Positions 9,234 through 18,604 of a DNA stretch of 64,000 nucleotides are shown here, one piece after another. Each line of letters begins with the position of its first letter. Position 1 is the stretch's first letter. The position numbers and the translations under genes were made by a program. Source of the stretch: Pseudomonas rhizoryzae (GTDB lineage Bacteria > Pseudomonadota > Gammaproteobacteria > Pseudomonadales > Pseudomonadaceae); the NCBI RefSeq assembly GCF_005250615.1, contig NZ_SULM01000010.1, positions 62,001-126,000 of the forward strand, written 5' to 3'. Below the pieces are notes generated by a model. It saw only the letters and a program-made list of their open reading frames with translations. It ran no database searches and had not been told where the DNA came from.

Positions 9234-10291
9234 GGCAAGGACTGCACGTAGCGGGGCACGAAGGCAGCGCTGTCCACCAGCAGTCGCCCGGCCAGTTCAT
9301 CCAGGGCGGTCGCCCAGGCGTCCTGCAGGCCATGCAGTCCCCGTCCCGAGGTCAGTGCCCGTTCCAGCGCCGGGCTCTCCGGCAAGGCGCCGAGCAAACG
9401 CTCGCCCCAGGAGCGAGCCACGATGGCGGCGATGTCCTGGGTCAGGGGACGCACGGGATCGACGCGGTTGAGCAGATGAGCGCAGCGGGCGTGGCTCGCG
9501 CAATCCTGCATTTGGCGCTCGAGGCGCGTGAGGCTGGCATAGCCGGCCGCATCCGCCGTGGTCACGCCCAGTACCTGGGTCGCCAGGGCCAGGGCCTGGC
9601 GACCCAGCGGTGTCGAGCCCGTCGGGCAGTCGAAGATCACCAGGGTGTCGGCCGCGACGTCCAGCAGTGCCAGGCGCCGCGCCAGCCACCGCGGGTCCCT
9701 CTGTAGCGATAGCTCCAGGGTCAGCAGATCGATCTCGCTGAGCACGCCGAAGGGCAGCAGTTGCAGCTGCTCCGTCACCGAAAGGCAGCTCGTCAGAGGC
9801 ACCGGGATGGCCGCCGCCGGTACGGCCAGCTCGGGCTGCAGTAGGGTGCTCAGCACGTTCTGCGCATCGAGTTCCACCAGCAGCACCTTCTGCCCACGGC
9901 GGGCCAGGGTCTGCGCCAAGCCAGCGGCGACTACCGTCTTGCCGGTACCGCCCCTGGCCGACAGCACTGCCAGCACCGGAGCCGTCAGCGCCGGCGGTAC
10001 CTGGTTCAACGCCTGGTCGAGGGCGGCGACCGCTTTTTCGGCCTGGCGCGCGGTGTGTTGCTGCGCGAGTTCCTGGGCCAGCGCCGGCAGTTCGGCGGAG
10101 GCGGCTGGCGAGACCGGCAAGGCCGCGTTCAATTCTTCCGGGACGGTGCTGGCTGGCTGCTCCTCGCTCTGACTCGGTGCAGGCGGCGGGACCGACCTGG
10201 GTAGAGAGTCGGACAGCTCGAACTCACGGTAACGGTGAGGATCGCCGCCAAAGGCGCGAAACAGGTTGGCGATATCTAGGGAGCGGCCCAT
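9230..10291 (-). CDS. bcsQ: BcsQ-type MinD-like ATPase with a BcsR/BcsP-like N-terminal motif
   Basis: ParA/MinD-family ATPase needed for assembly or polar placement of the cellulose synthase. With the ATG at 10291 the product is 353 residues. A deviant Walker A, RGGTGKT, lies at 113-119, followed by LLVELDAQN and a switch-like LVIFDCPTGS. Residues 4-23 (SLDIANLFRAFGGDPHRY...) resemble the start of small BcsR/BcsP proteins, which in enterobacteria are separate BcsQ partners; a Pro/Ala-rich spacer joins the two parts. A GTG at 10360 would lengthen the protein through the upstream repeat region and is less likely. First gene of the bcs operon, overlapping bcsA by four bases. Confidence 0.88.
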   Translation of the reverse strand: MGRSLDIANLFRAFGGDPHRYREFELSDSLPRSVPPPAPSQSEEQPASTVPEELNAALPVSPAASAELPALAQELAQQHTARQAEKAVAALDQALNQVPPALTAPVLAVLSARGGTGKTVVAAGLAQTLARRGQKVLLVELDAQNVLSTLLQPELAVPAAAIPVPLTSCLSVTEQLQLLPFGVLSEIDLLTLELSLQRDPRWLARRLALLDVAADTLVIFDCPTGSTPLGRQALALATQVLGVTTADAAGYASLTRLERQMQDCASHARCAHLLNRVDPVRPLTQDIAAIVARSWGERLLGALPESPALERALTSGRGLHGLQDAWATALDELAGRLLVDSAAFVPRYVQSLP

Positions 10292-10628
10292 GGCAAGATT
10301 CCGGTGGGTCGAAAGGGTGATGGCAGACGGTTTGGCGTCAAATTTATGGCTATTCGCCACTATGGCGTCATAATTGCGAATGGTGTCACGGCCCTTCTGT
10401 GACTTCCTAGTGAAATTTGTTTATTCCGATACACGTTCGGTGTGACCGGATAACTGGGCCAGAGCAGTCGTTGAAATGATAAGAATCGTTAGACGACAGG
10501 GGAAAATCGTCAACGGTCCGCTTCGGTTCGCGCGGACGAGAGGCGTCGACATGGGGAGAGGCGGTCAAAAGGGCGACGAACGCCAGGATGAGCGGTCAGG
10601 TCGCGAAAAGGCGCAAGCCGGATAAGAC
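10292..10628. promoter_or_regulatory. Control region of the bcs operon with a direct repeat and a palindrome
   Basis: This gap between bcsQ and the terminator of the upstream bcsC paralogue is visibly AT-richer than its surroundings. It holds TGGCGTCA twice (10333-10340 and 10363-10370), exactly 30 bases apart, about three helical turns, and an interrupted palindrome GTCAC-N9-GTGAC at 10385-10403. No convincing -35/-10 pair was found by eye. The repeats lie 42-79 bases before the bcsQ ATG, where an operator or activator site would be expected. The binding protein is unknown. The rest, about 10404-10628, shows no gene. Confidence 0.45.
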
Positions 10629-10650
10629 AAGGCCCGCAGATGCGGGCCTT
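10629..10650 (-). terminator. Hairpin just after the bcsC paralogue
   Basis: AAGGCCCGC and GCGGGCCTT form a nine-pair stem around an AGAT loop, beginning six bases beyond the TAA of the upstream bcsC-type gene. The following T run on the minus strand is weak (TTGTCTTAT). It implies that the paralogue is transcribed separately from bcsQABZC. Confidence 0.65.
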
Positions 10651-10655
10651 GGTCC

Positions 10656-13600
10656 TTATTCCTCGTTGCGCGACCGGTAGGGTTGCGGGCGCATGAGTTG
10701 CGGGCGTCCTTCCTGCTCTTCGAAGAAGTAGCGCAGGTAGACGTTGCCGTTGACGTCGCGCTCGTCCTGGGCGTTGTCCATGCCCAGTTGACCACCCAGG
10801 GCGAACTGGCCGTTGAGGCGGTATTCGCCCTTGGCCGAAAGGCCGTAGGCCACGCCGGTCTTGCTCTTGCCGCCGTATTGACCTTCGCCGGCCGCTTCCG
10901 CCGCCGCTTGCAGCGCGGCATCCTCGGGATAGCGATCCGCGGCGTCCTGGCGAATGGTCTGGACACCCAGCAGGCCTTGCACCTGGTAGGCCCAGAGGTC
11001 GCCACGTTGCGACCACACCAGCGGCACGCCGATGGCAAAGTAGCGCTGCGGACTGAAATAGCCGCCATGGCCATAGGTGAGGTGGTTCTGGTTGTTGTCG
11101 TAGCCGATCGCCGTAGCGGAGAGGCCCACGGTGAACAGGCTGTCCGGACCGTTGCGCAGGTAGTAGTAGACGCCGGTGCCGATCTCGAAGCGATCGTTGT
11201 CCTTGACGTCATGGCCGGTCAGGCGATGGGCCGCGCCGTAGATGTAGGAGCCGTAGCGACCATCGTCATAGCGCAGGCGCGCCAGGCCGCCATTGGCGGT
11301 CACGCCGCCCCACTCCTGGCCGGTACGCGGATCGCGGATGCCGCCATAGGAGGCCAGGGAGTCGGTTACCGAGCGCCGCGACACGCTCAGGGCATAGAGC
11401 AGGTTCTCGCTCAGGCTGCTCAGCGGCCGCTCCAGGGTGGCGCCGCCGACGACCGTGCTGTATCTCAGGCCCACCGGCGAGACGCCGATGTCGCCCTTGA
11501 GGCCGCGCCCGGCGTCTTCCACGGCGATGGACGCCGCCACGCCGTTTTCCTTCTGGCTGCCGTCGCTGCTGCTGTCGTTGATGCGGGTCGGGGTGACGCG
11601 CACGGCCAGGCGCTGGTCGCCGGCCGGGAAGGAGATCTCCAGCGGTGCGCTGACGGTGGTCTGCCGTGAGCTGCCAGTGGGATCGTAGCTGCGCACGTTG
11701 AGACCCTGGGTGATGCGGATGCTGCGCTCGCGCTGCAGCTGGCCGAGGATCTGCTCGGTAGCCAGGCTGCTCGACAGGCTGCTGGTGGGCACCACGGACA
11801 GATCGTTGAAGGGATTGTCGGCGGCCTTCTGCGCCTGCAACGGATCGCTCCAGGCGTAGTCGGCACGACCACCACCGCCACCCACGGCGGCGGGGACGGC
11901 GGCCAGGGCATCGTCACTGCGACGCTGGCCGGGCAGCGCGGCGAAGGGGTTGTCGCTGGCACCGGCAGCGCGGGCGGCGGACTCGCGATCCTGGCGCTCC
12001 ACCTGGACCACCTGTTCCAGCAGGCTGGTGGCGGTGCCGGCCATGCCGATGTCGCGGTAGAGCAGGGCGGCGCGGCGCAGCACCTGCGGGTCGCTCTGGC
12101 CGAGCTTGGTCGCCTGGTCCAGGTACTGCCGAGCGGTGACGCTGTCCTGGGATTTGGCGGCGATCTCGGCGGCGCCCAGGTAGAGTTCGGCATCCTTGGG
12201 CTGGTCGCTCAGGACGTCGCGATAGAGCTGGCGGGCTTTCTGGGTGTCGCCACTGGCCAGGTACATGCGCGCCAGGGCCGCTTGGGCGGCCTTGTCGTCG
12301 GGGCGGGCCTTGAGTGCCGGCGCCAGGGTGTCGTAGGCGGCGGCCAGTTCACCCTTGTCGGTGAGATGGTCGGCTTGGCGGATGCGATAGCGGGCGAGCA
12401 GGTCGTCGTACTGCTGCTTCTCGCTGCTGTCGAGCACCACGCCCTGCAGGTCGCGCAGCACGTTGCCGACGGTCTGATCCTGGTTCATCTGCAGCTGAAC
12501 GCTGGCGTAATGCAGCTGCATGCCAGGTGTCGGCCGGGTATCGCCGGAGATCAGTGGCTTGAGCAGCGCCAGGCCGTGCTCGGGGTCGCCGGCGGTGGCG
12601 AAAGCTTCGGCCAGATCGCCGATCAGGTCGGGATTGCGACCGGCGCGGGCTTCCAGGCGCTTCATCAGGCTGCGCGCTTCTTCGCGACGACCCTGCTTGG
12701 CCAGGGCCACGGTTTCGGCCAATTGTTCATTGAAGGTGATGCGCGCGGCCAGGGCATTCATGTCCGGCGAACGCTGTGGCTGGGGAATGCGCATCAGGGT
12801 CTGCATGGCGCGCTCATATTCGCCCAGCTCGTTGGAGAGCAGGGCGCTGGCATAGAGCACCTCGGGGCGCTGGGCGCCGTCCTTGACCAGGCTGTCCACC
12901 AGATCGCGCGCGGCGCGCGGGCGACCCTGGCGAACTTCCAGGCGTGCCTGGGCGAGGCGCAACCAGGGATCGTCCGGCGATTCCTTGCGCGCCTGTTCGA
13001 GCAGACGCGAAGCGCCCTGCAGATCGCCGCGTGCCTCGGCGGCTTCGGCTTCCTGCATGGCTTGGCCGGCGCGCAGGCGATCCAGGCCCTTGATCTTGTT
13101 CTGGGCGCTCGGCTGCAGATTCTTGGTGAGTTGCAGGGCTTCATCGGTACGCCCCAGCTCGTTGAGCGCGGCGATGCGGCCGTAGTAGGCATCGACGTTG
13201 GCCGGCTCGCGCATCAGCACCTGGCGATAGGTGGCTTCCGCCAGATCCCACTGGCGTTTCTGGCTCTGGATGCCGGCGAGGAACAGTTGCGCCTCGACCG
13301 CTTCCGGCTTGAGGCGAATGGCCTCGACGCTGAAGTCGCGTGCCTTGTCCAGCTCGCGCTTGTTCTCGGCCGCATGGGCGAGTTCGAGCAGGTGGTGGTA
13401 GCGCGCCTCGTCCAGCGCTGGCTGCCAGGTCTTGCCGCCTTTCTGGACGGCCTGGGTGAGCAGTTGCTCGGCCTCGGCATAGCGTTTCTGCGCCAGGCGC
13501 GCATTGCCCAGCTTGCCCAGGGCATCCGGGTCCTGGGGCGTCTTCTTCAACTGGGCTTCCAGCGCCTGCACAGCGGCCGCGGTTGGCGTCACCTCGGCAG

Positions 13601-13673
13601 TGGCAGCCCAGGTGGCTTCGGCATGGATCAGTAGGGCGAGCAAGCCGAGAGGCAAGGTGAGGTGCTTGGGCAT
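10656..13673 (-). CDS. Second, complete BcsC-type outer-membrane exporter (TPR plus beta-barrel)
   Basis: A full-length 1005-residue paralogue of BcsC. It opens with a signal peptide (MPKHLTLPLGLLALLIHA), has TPR repeats (for example ARYRIRQADHL and PDDKAAQAALARMYL), a linker with two NPF motifs, and a C-terminal barrel that ends intact after an RYFFEEQEGRPQ segment. The barrel is very similar to that of the operon bcsC (shared GHGGYFSPQR, TGQEWGGVTANG), whereas the TPR part is about 200 residues shorter. It lies upstream of bcsQ on the same strand but is separated by a terminator and a regulatory gap. It may be an alternative cellulose porin, or the porin for another polymer. Function inferred from family only; symbol withheld because the operon copy is the better bcsC. 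Confidence 0.88.
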   Translation of the reverse strand: MPKHLTLPLGLLALLIHAEATWAATAEVTPTAAAVQALEAQLKKTPQDPDALGKLGNARLAQKRYAEAEQLLTQAVQKGGKTWQPALDEARYHHLLELAHAAENKRELDKARDFSVEAIRLKPEAVEAQLFLAGIQSQKRQWDLAEATYRQVLMREPANVDAYYGRIAALNELGRTDEALQLTKNLQPSAQNKIKGLDRLRAGQAMQEAEAAEARGDLQGASRLLEQARKESPDDPWLRLAQARLEVRQGRPRAARDLVDSLVKDGAQRPEVLYASALLSNELGEYERAMQTLMRIPQPQRSPDMNALAARITFNEQLAETVALAKQGRREEARSLMKRLEARAGRNPDLIGDLAEAFATAGDPEHGLALLKPLISGDTRPTPGMQLHYASVQLQMNQDQTVGNVLRDLQGVVLDSSEKQQYDDLLARYRIRQADHLTDKGELAAAYDTLAPALKARPDDKAAQAALARMYLASGDTQKARQLYRDVLSDQPKDAELYLGAAEIAAKSQDSVTARQYLDQATKLGQSDPQVLRRAALLYRDIGMAGTATSLLEQVVQVERQDRESAARAAGASDNPFAALPGQRRSDDALAAVPAAVGGGGGRADYAWSDPLQAQKAADNPFNDLSVVPTSSLSSSLATEQILGQLQRERSIRITQGLNVRSYDPTGSSRQTTVSAPLEISFPAGDQRLAVRVTPTRINDSSSDGSQKENGVAASIAVEDAGRGLKGDIGVSPVGLRYSTVVGGATLERPLSSLSENLLYALSVSRRSVTDSLASYGGIRDPRTGQEWGGVTANGGLARLRYDDGRYGSYIYGAAHRLTGHDVKDNDRFEIGTGVYYYLRNGPDSLFTVGLSATAIGYDNNQNHLTYGHGGYFSPQRYFAIGVPLVWSQRGDLWAYQVQGLLGVQTIRQDAADRYPEDAALQAAAEAAGEGQYGGKSKTGVAYGLSAKGEYRLNGQFALGGQLGMDNAQDERDVNGNVYLRYFFEEQEGRPQLMRPQPYRSRNEE

Positions 13674-13885
13674 GGTTCTTTCCGTGAAGGCTGTTAGGCG
13701 TCGCTGCAGCTCCCGGTCGACGCAGGGCTGAAACGGTTCCGGCTACTTGGGAATAGCTGAACGCAAGCTGAACGGCAAATCTAGCCGCGGATGATTCCCG
13801 ACAGGCAGTGGCGAGTCAACCGAATCGAAATCGCAATACCATATTCCAGGGCCCTCGACGCTGGCCGCCCAGGGCCTGGCGACGC

Positions 13886-13891
13886 TATACT
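13886..13891 (+). promoter_or_regulatory. Possible -10 box of proA
   Basis: TATACT lies 38 bases before the proA ATG, in a 255-base gap between divergent genes. No good -35 hexamer is placed at 16-18 bases, so this is a tentative sigma-70 call. Confidence 0.35.
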
Positions 13892-13928
13892 GCACAGCTT
13901 TCCTACCGTCTTTCGCAGGCTGCCGACC

Positions 13929-15188
13929 ATGACCGAGTCCGTCTCCGCCTACATGACCCGTCTTGGCCAGGCAGCGCGTGCTGCGTCGCGGGTTCTCGCG
14001 CGTACTTCCACTGGGCAGAAGAATCTGGCGCTGCAGGCGATTGCGGAGGCCTTGGACGCCGACCGCGAGTTACTGGTTGCCGCCAATGCCGAAGATGTCG
14101 CGGCGGCAACGGCGGCAGGCCTGGAGTCCGCGTTGTTGGATCGCCTGAGCCTGACGCCGGCGCGCATCGAGTCGATGATCACCGGACTCAAGCAGGTGGC
14201 CGCCTTGCCGGACCCGGTTGGCGCCATTCGCGATCTGAGTGCGCGGCCTTCCGGTATTCAGATCGGCAAGATGCGCGTCCCGCTGGGCGTCATCGGTATC
14301 ATTTATGAGTCGCGTCCCAACGTGACCATCGACGCCGCCAGTCTCTGTCTGAAGTCGGGCAATGCCACCATCCTGCGTGGCGGTTCCGAAGCTATCCGCT
14401 CGAATCGCGCCATCGCCAGCTGCATCCAGAAGGGGCTGGCCGAGGTCGGGCTTCCCGCCGCGGCGGTCCAGGTGGTCGAAACGACGGATCGCGCTGCGGT
14501 TGGCGCGCTGATCACCATGCCCGAGTTCGTCGACGTCATCGTGCCGCGCGGTGGCAAGAACCTCATCGAGCGCATCAGCAGAGACGCCCGCGTACCGGTG
14601 ATCAAGCACCTGGACGGCATTTGCCATGTCTATGTCGACGAGGCTGCCGATCTCGCCAAAGCCGAGTCCATCGCCTTCAACGCCAAGTGCTATCGCTACG
14701 GCATCTGTGGCGCCATGGAGACCCTGCTGGTCGATGCCCGCGTGGCTGAAGCCTTCCTGCCCGCCATGGCGCTGCGTTTTGCGGAGCGAGGCGTGGAGCT
14801 GCGGGGGTGCGAGCGGACGCGCGATCTTATCGAGGCCGTACCGGCTAGCGAAGCGGATTGGTCCACCGAGTACCTGGCGCCCATTCTGTCCATCCGGATC
14901 GTTGACGGCCTGGACGAGGCCATCGAGCACATCAACCGCTATGGATCGCATCACACCGATGCGATCGTGACGGAAAGCCTTGGCCGTTCCCGGCGCTTCC
15001 TGGCCGAGGTCGATTCGAGTTCGGTCATGGTCAACGCCCCGACCTGTTTCGCCGACGGCTTCGAATACGGCCTGGGCGCCGAGATCGGCATCTCCACCGA
15101 CAAGCTGCACGCCCGTGGCCCGGTGGGGCTGGAAGGCCTGACCAGCGAGAAGTACGTGGTCTTCGGCGACGGTCACGTCCGCAGCTGA
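13929..15188 (+). CDS. proA: Gamma-glutamyl phosphate reductase
   Basis: Second enzyme of proline synthesis: NADPH-dependent reduction of L-glutamyl 5-phosphate to glutamate 5-semialdehyde in the cytoplasm. The 419-residue protein has the aldehyde-dehydrogenase-like fold landmarks of Pro[46 protein letters not shown] with the active-site Cys nearby, and [11 protein letters not shown] at the end. The ATG at 13929 is selected because it gives the usual length; the frame stays open further upstream without conserved sequence. The stop overlaps the nadD start (TGATG), a coupling typical of pseudomonads. Confidence 0.96.
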   Translation: MTESVSAYMTRLGQAARAASRVLARTSTGQKNLALQAIAEALDADRELLVAANAEDVAAATAAGLESALLDRLSLTPARIESMITGLKQVAALPDPVGAIRDLSARPSGIQIGKMRVPLGVIGIIYESRPNVTIDAASLCLKSGNATILRGGSEAIRSNRAIASCIQKGLAEVGLPAAAVQVVETTDRAAVGALITMPEFVDVIVPRGGKNLIERISRDARVPVIKHLDGICHVYVDEAADLAKAESIAFNAKCYRYGICGAMETLLVDARVAEAFLPAMALRFAERGVELRGCERTRDLIEAVPASEADWSTEYLAPILSIRIVDGLDEAIEHINRYGSHHTDAIVTESLGRSRRFLAEVDSSSVMVNAPTCFADGFEYGLGAEIGISTDKLHARGPVGLEGLTSEKYVVFGDGHVRS

Positions 15189-15850
15189 TGAGCAGCCTGC
15201 CCACCCGCATCGGCTTGTTCGGCGGTACCTTCGATCCGGTGCACATCGGCCACCTGCGCGCGGCGCTGGAAGTGGCCGAGGCCCTGGCGCTCGACGAGCT
15301 GCGGCTGATTCCCAGCGCCCGGCCACCGCATCGCGAGGCGCCCAGCGTCGGTGCCGAAGATCGCCTGGCGATGGTCCGGCTGGCGGTCGCGGATACCGCT
15401 CCGCTGGTGGTCGATGACCGGGAACTGCGTCGGGCGCGTCACTCCTATACCATAGAGACCCTGGAAAGCCTGCGCGCCGAACTCGGCGATGAGGTGCAGC
15501 TGTTGCTCATGCTCGGGTGGGACGCCTTCTGCGGTCTGCCGAGCTGGCACCGTTGGCGCGAGTTGCTGGAGCTGTGCCACATCCTGGTCCTGCAACGGCC
15601 CGATGCCGATAGCGAGCCCTGCCAGGAATTGCGTGACTTCCTGGCGGCGCGCAGTCAACCCGACCCTCAGGCCCTGAAGGGGCCGGGCGGGCAGATCACC
15701 TTTATCTGGCAGAACCCGCTCGCGGTGTCCGCCACCCAGATCCGTGGCCTCTTGGCCACCGGGAAGTCCATCCGCTTCCTGGTGCCCGATGCCGTGCTTG
15801 ATTACATCCGGACGCACGGACTCTATCCGGCGTCCTCCGAACCGAGGTAA
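15188..15850 (+). CDS. nadD: Nicotinate-nucleotide adenylyltransferase
   Basis: Adenylates nicotinic acid mononucleotide to deamido-NAD, the shared late step of NAD synthesis. The 220-residue product begins with the nucleotidyltransferase signature [12 protein letters not shown] and carries the C-terminal [10 protein letters not shown] motif, both diagnostic for the NadD family. Length is normal. Its ATG shares an A with the proA TGA. The gene leads into rsfS, rlmH and the cell-wall elongation genes, the standard cluster of this genus. Confidence 0.96.
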   Translation: MSSLPTRIGLFGGTFDPVHIGHLRAALEVAEALALDELRLIPSARPPHREAPSVGAEDRLAMVRLAVADTAPLVVDDRELRRARHSYTIETLESLRAELGDEVQLLLMLGWDAFCGLPSWHRWRELLELCHILVLQRPDADSEPCQELRDFLAARSQPDPQALKGPGGQITFIWQNPLAVSATQIRGLLATGKSIRFLVPDAVLDYIRTHGLYPASSEPR

Positions 15851-15860
15851 GAGCTACACC

Positions 15861-16211
15861 ATGCAAAGCGAACAACTCGTCCAGGTGGCCATCGCCGCCC
15901 TGGAAGACATGAAGGCCCAGGACATCATCTCCCTGGACGTACGCGAGAAGACCAGCGTGACCGACATCATGGTCATCGCCAGCGGCACCTCCAGCCGCCA
16001 CGTCAAGTCGCTGGCCGACAACGTGCTGGAAAAGGTCAAGGAGCAAGGCGTGCGCCCGCTGGGCAGCGAAGGCCTGGAAGGCGGCGAATGGGCCCTGCTG
16101 GACCTGGGCGACGTGGTCGTCCACGTCATGCTGCCGACCACCCGCGAGTTCTACGACCTCGAGCGCCTCTGGCGCGGTGCCGAGCAGAGCCGCGCCGCTC
16201 AAGGCGAGTAA
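15861..16211 (+). CDS. rsfS: Ribosomal silencing factor RsfS
   Basis: Binds ribosomal protein uL14 on the large subunit and blocks subunit joining in slow growth; also linked to 50S maturation. The 116-residue protein has the DUF143/Iojap pattern: [34 protein letters not shown], and [15 protein letters not shown], followed by [10 protein letters not shown]. The ATG at 15861 starts the conserved domain ten bases after nadD. It is followed by rlmH six bases on, so the two ribosome-related genes are co-transcribed. Confidence 0.95.
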   Translation: MQSEQLVQVAIAALEDMKAQDIISLDVREKTSVTDIMVIASGTSSRHVKSLADNVLEKVKEQGVRPLGSEGLEGGEWALLDLGDVVVHVMLPTTREFYDLERLWRGAEQSRAAQGE

Positions 16212-16216
16212 GGCCA

Positions 16217-16684
16217 GTGCGCCTGCGTCTCATCGCCGTCGGCTCGCGCATGCCGCGCTGGGTCGAGGAGGGCTGGCACGAGTACGTCAAGCGTCTGCCG
16301 CCGGAGTTGCCGCTGGAGCTCGTCGAGATCCCGCTGCAGACCCGCGGCAAGAATGCCGACGTCGCCCGGCTGATCCGCCAGGAAGGTGAGGCCATGCTGG
16401 CCAAGGTGCAGCCGGGCGAGCGCGTGGTGACCCTGGAGGTCACCGGCAAGCCCTGGAGCACCGAGCAACTGGCTGAAACACTCCAGCAGTGGCGCCTGGA
16501 AGCGCGCACCGTCAACCTCATGGTCGGTGGCCCCGAGGGCCTCGCGCCCGAGGTGCAGGCACGGAGCGAACAGCGCTGGTCGCTCTCGCCCTTGACCCTG
16601 CCGCATCCGTTGGTGCGCATCCTCGTCGGCGAGCAGCTCTATCGCGCCTGGACCGTGCTCGCCGGCCATCCGTATCACAAGTAG
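16217..16684 (+). CDS. rlmH: 23S rRNA pseudouridine-1915 N3-methyltransferase
   Basis: SPOUT-class methyltransferase acting on m3-pseudouridine 1915 in helix 69 of 23S rRNA, using S-adenosylmethionine. Starting from the GTG at 16217 it is exactly 155 residues, the canonical RlmH size. The SAM-binding knot is seen in [15 protein letters not shown], and the ending [13 protein letters not shown]...EQLYRAW...HPYHK is highly characteristic. It lies six bases after rsfS and thirteen before mrdA. Very confident. Confidence 0.97.
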   Translation: MRLRLIAVGSRMPRWVEEGWHEYVKRLPPELPLELVEIPLQTRGKNADVARLIRQEGEAMLAKVQPGERVVTLEVTGKPWSTEQLAETLQQWRLEARTVNLMVGGPEGLAPEVQARSEQRWSLSPLTLPHPLVRILVGEQLYRAWTVLAGHPYHK

Positions 16685-16696
16685 TCCGTATCTGCG

Positions 16697-18604
16697 ATGT
16701 CGCAACCCATACGCCTCAAGGACCACGAGAAAGACGCCCAGCTCGTCCGCACCCGCGTGCTGATCGGCGGCGTGCTGTTTCTCGTGCTCGCCTGCGTACT
16801 GGTGGCGCGCATGTACTACCTGCAGGTCATCCAGTACCAGTACCACTCGACCCTGTCGGAAAACAACCGGGTGCACGTGCAGCCGATTCCGCCGACCCGT
16901 GGACTGATCTATGACCGCAACGGCCTGATCGTCGCCGACAACCGGCCCAGTTTCAGCCTCACCATCACCCGCGAGCGGGCCGAGAATTGGCGCCAGACGC
17001 TGGACACCCTGGTGCAGGTCCTGGGCCTGACCGAGGAAGACCGCGAGCTGTTCGAGAAGCGCATGAAGCAGGGCCGGCGTCCCTTCGAGCCGGTGCCGGT
17101 GCTGTTCGAGCTGACCGAGGAGCAGATCGCCAAGATCGCCGTCAACCAGTTCCGCTTGCCCGGGGTCGAGGTGACGGCGCAACTAGTGCGGCACTACCCC
17201 ATGGGCGAGCACTTCGCCCATTCGGTGGGCTATGTCGGCCGGATCAACGAGCAGGAACTCAAGCGCCTGGACCCGGTGAACTACAGCGGTACCCACCACA
17301 TCGGCAAGACCGGCGTGGAGCGTTTCTACGAACCCGAGCTGCACGGCGAAGTGGGTTACGAGGAAGTCGAGACCAACGCTCGCGGTCGGGTGTTGCGGGT
17401 GCTCAATCACACCGATCCCAAGCCTGGCAAGGACATCGTCCTCACCATCGACTCCCGGCTGCAGGCCGCGGCGGAAGCGGCCCTGGGTGGTCGGCGCGGT
17501 GCCATCGTCGCCATCCAGCCCAAGACCGGCGATGTGCTGGCCATGGTCAGCCAGCCCAGTTACGACCCCAATCCCTTCGTCACCGGCATCAGCTTCAAGG
17601 AATATTCCGAGCTGCGCGATTCCATCGATCGTCCGCTCTACAACCGGGTGCTGCGCGGTCTCTATCCGCCGGGCTCGACCATCAAACCGGCGGTGGCCAT
17701 CGCGGGTCTGGACAGCGGCGCCACCACGCCCCAGGCGCGCATCTTCGACCCGGGCTATTACGAGCTGCCCAATTACGATCACAAATACCGTAACTGGAAC
17801 CACGGCGGCGATGGCTACGTCGATCTGGATACCGCGCTCATGAGGTCCAACGATACCTATTTCTACGACCTCGCCCACAAGATCGGCATCGATCGACTTG
17901 CGGAATACATGGGCAAGTTCGGGCTCGGGCAAAAGGTCGCCCTGGACATGTTCGAGGAAGCACCGGGTCTCATGCCCTCGCGCCAGTGGAAACGCGCCAC
18001 CCGCCGCCAGGCCTGGTTCCCTGGCGAGACGCTGATCCTCGGGATCGGTCAGGGCTACATGCAGGTGACACCGCTGCAACTGGCCCAGGTTACCGCGCTG
18101 ATCGCCAACCACGGCAAATGGATCCGGCCGCACCTGGCCAAGACCCTGGACGGCCAGCCACCGGTGGACAGCCATCCCATGCCCGACATCGTGCTCAAGG
18201 ACGACAGCTATTGGGATCGCGCCATCCATGGCATGGAGATGGTGGTGCAGAATCCGCGCGGTACCGCCCATAAACTCAGCATTGGCGCCCAGTATCACTT
18301 CGCCGGCAAAAGCGGTACCGCCCAGGTGGTCGCCATCCGCCAGAACGAGAAGTACAACTCGGCGGCGCTCAAGGAGCGGCACCGCGACCACGCCCTGTTC
18401 GTCGCCTTCGCCCCGGTGGAAAATCCGCAGATCGCCGTGGCGGTGATGGTCGAGAACGGCGAGTCGGGCGGTGGTGTGGCCGGTCCTGTCGCGCGCCAGG
18501 TGCTCGACGCCTGGCTGCTGGACGAGCATGGTCATCTCAAGGCCGAATACGCCAAGCCTGCTACGGCTGGCACCCCTGCCGCCGCGACCAAGGTGCAGCC
18601 ATGA
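16697..18604 (+). CDS. mrdA: Penicillin-binding protein 2 (peptidoglycan transpeptidase)
   Basis: Class B D,D-transpeptidase of the elongasome, partner of RodA, anchored in the inner membrane by one N-terminal helix (VLIGGVLFLVLACVLVARM). Of 635 residues, the N-terminal part carries the PBP dimer domain (PPTRGLIYDRNG) and the C-terminal part the catalytic motifs: STIK with Ser327, SND in the RSNDTYF segment, and KSGT at 538-541. Nothing essential is missing. The stop overlaps the rodA ATG by four bases. Beta-lactams such as mecillinam target this family. Confidence 0.96.
   Translation: MSQPIRLKDHEKDAQLVRTRVLIGGVLFLVLACVLVARMYYLQVIQYQYHSTLSENNRVHVQPIPPTRGLIYDRNGLIVADNRPSFSLTITRERAENWRQTLDTLVQVLGLTEEDRELFEKRMKQGRRPFEPVPVLFELTEEQIAKIAVNQFRLPGVEVTAQLVRHYPMGEHFAHSVGYVGRINEQELKRLDPVNYSGTHHIGKTGVERFYEPELHGEVGYEEVETNARGRVLRVLNHTDPKPGKDIVLTIDSRLQAAAEAALGGRRGAIVAIQPKTGDVLAMVSQPSYDPNPFVTGISFKEYSELRDSIDRPLYNRVLRGLYPPGSTIKPAVAIAGLDSGATTPQARIFDPGYYELPNYDHKYRNWNHGGDGYVDLDTALMRSNDTYFYDLAHKIGIDRLAEYMGKFGLGQKVALDMFEEAPGLMPSRQWKRATRRQAWFPGETLILGIGQGYMQVTPLQLAQVTALIANHGKWIRPHLAKTLDGQPPVDSHPMPDIVLKDDSYWDRAIHGMEMVVQNPRGTAHKLSIGAQYHFAGKSGTAQVVAIRQNEKYNSAALKERHRDHALFVAFAPVENPQIAVAVMVENGESGGGVAGPVARQVLDAWLLDEHGHLKAEYAKPATAGTPAAATKVQP

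Noticed and set aside
10441-10500. TGATAAGAATCGTTA considered as a Fur box near the bcs operon
   Set aside because: Only the left half fits the 7-1-7 consensus; the right half and the setting do not.
10656-13673. Second BcsC considered as a pseudogene left by duplication
   Set aside because: Signal peptide, TPR region and barrel are intact to a natural stop followed by a hairpin; no frameshift found.
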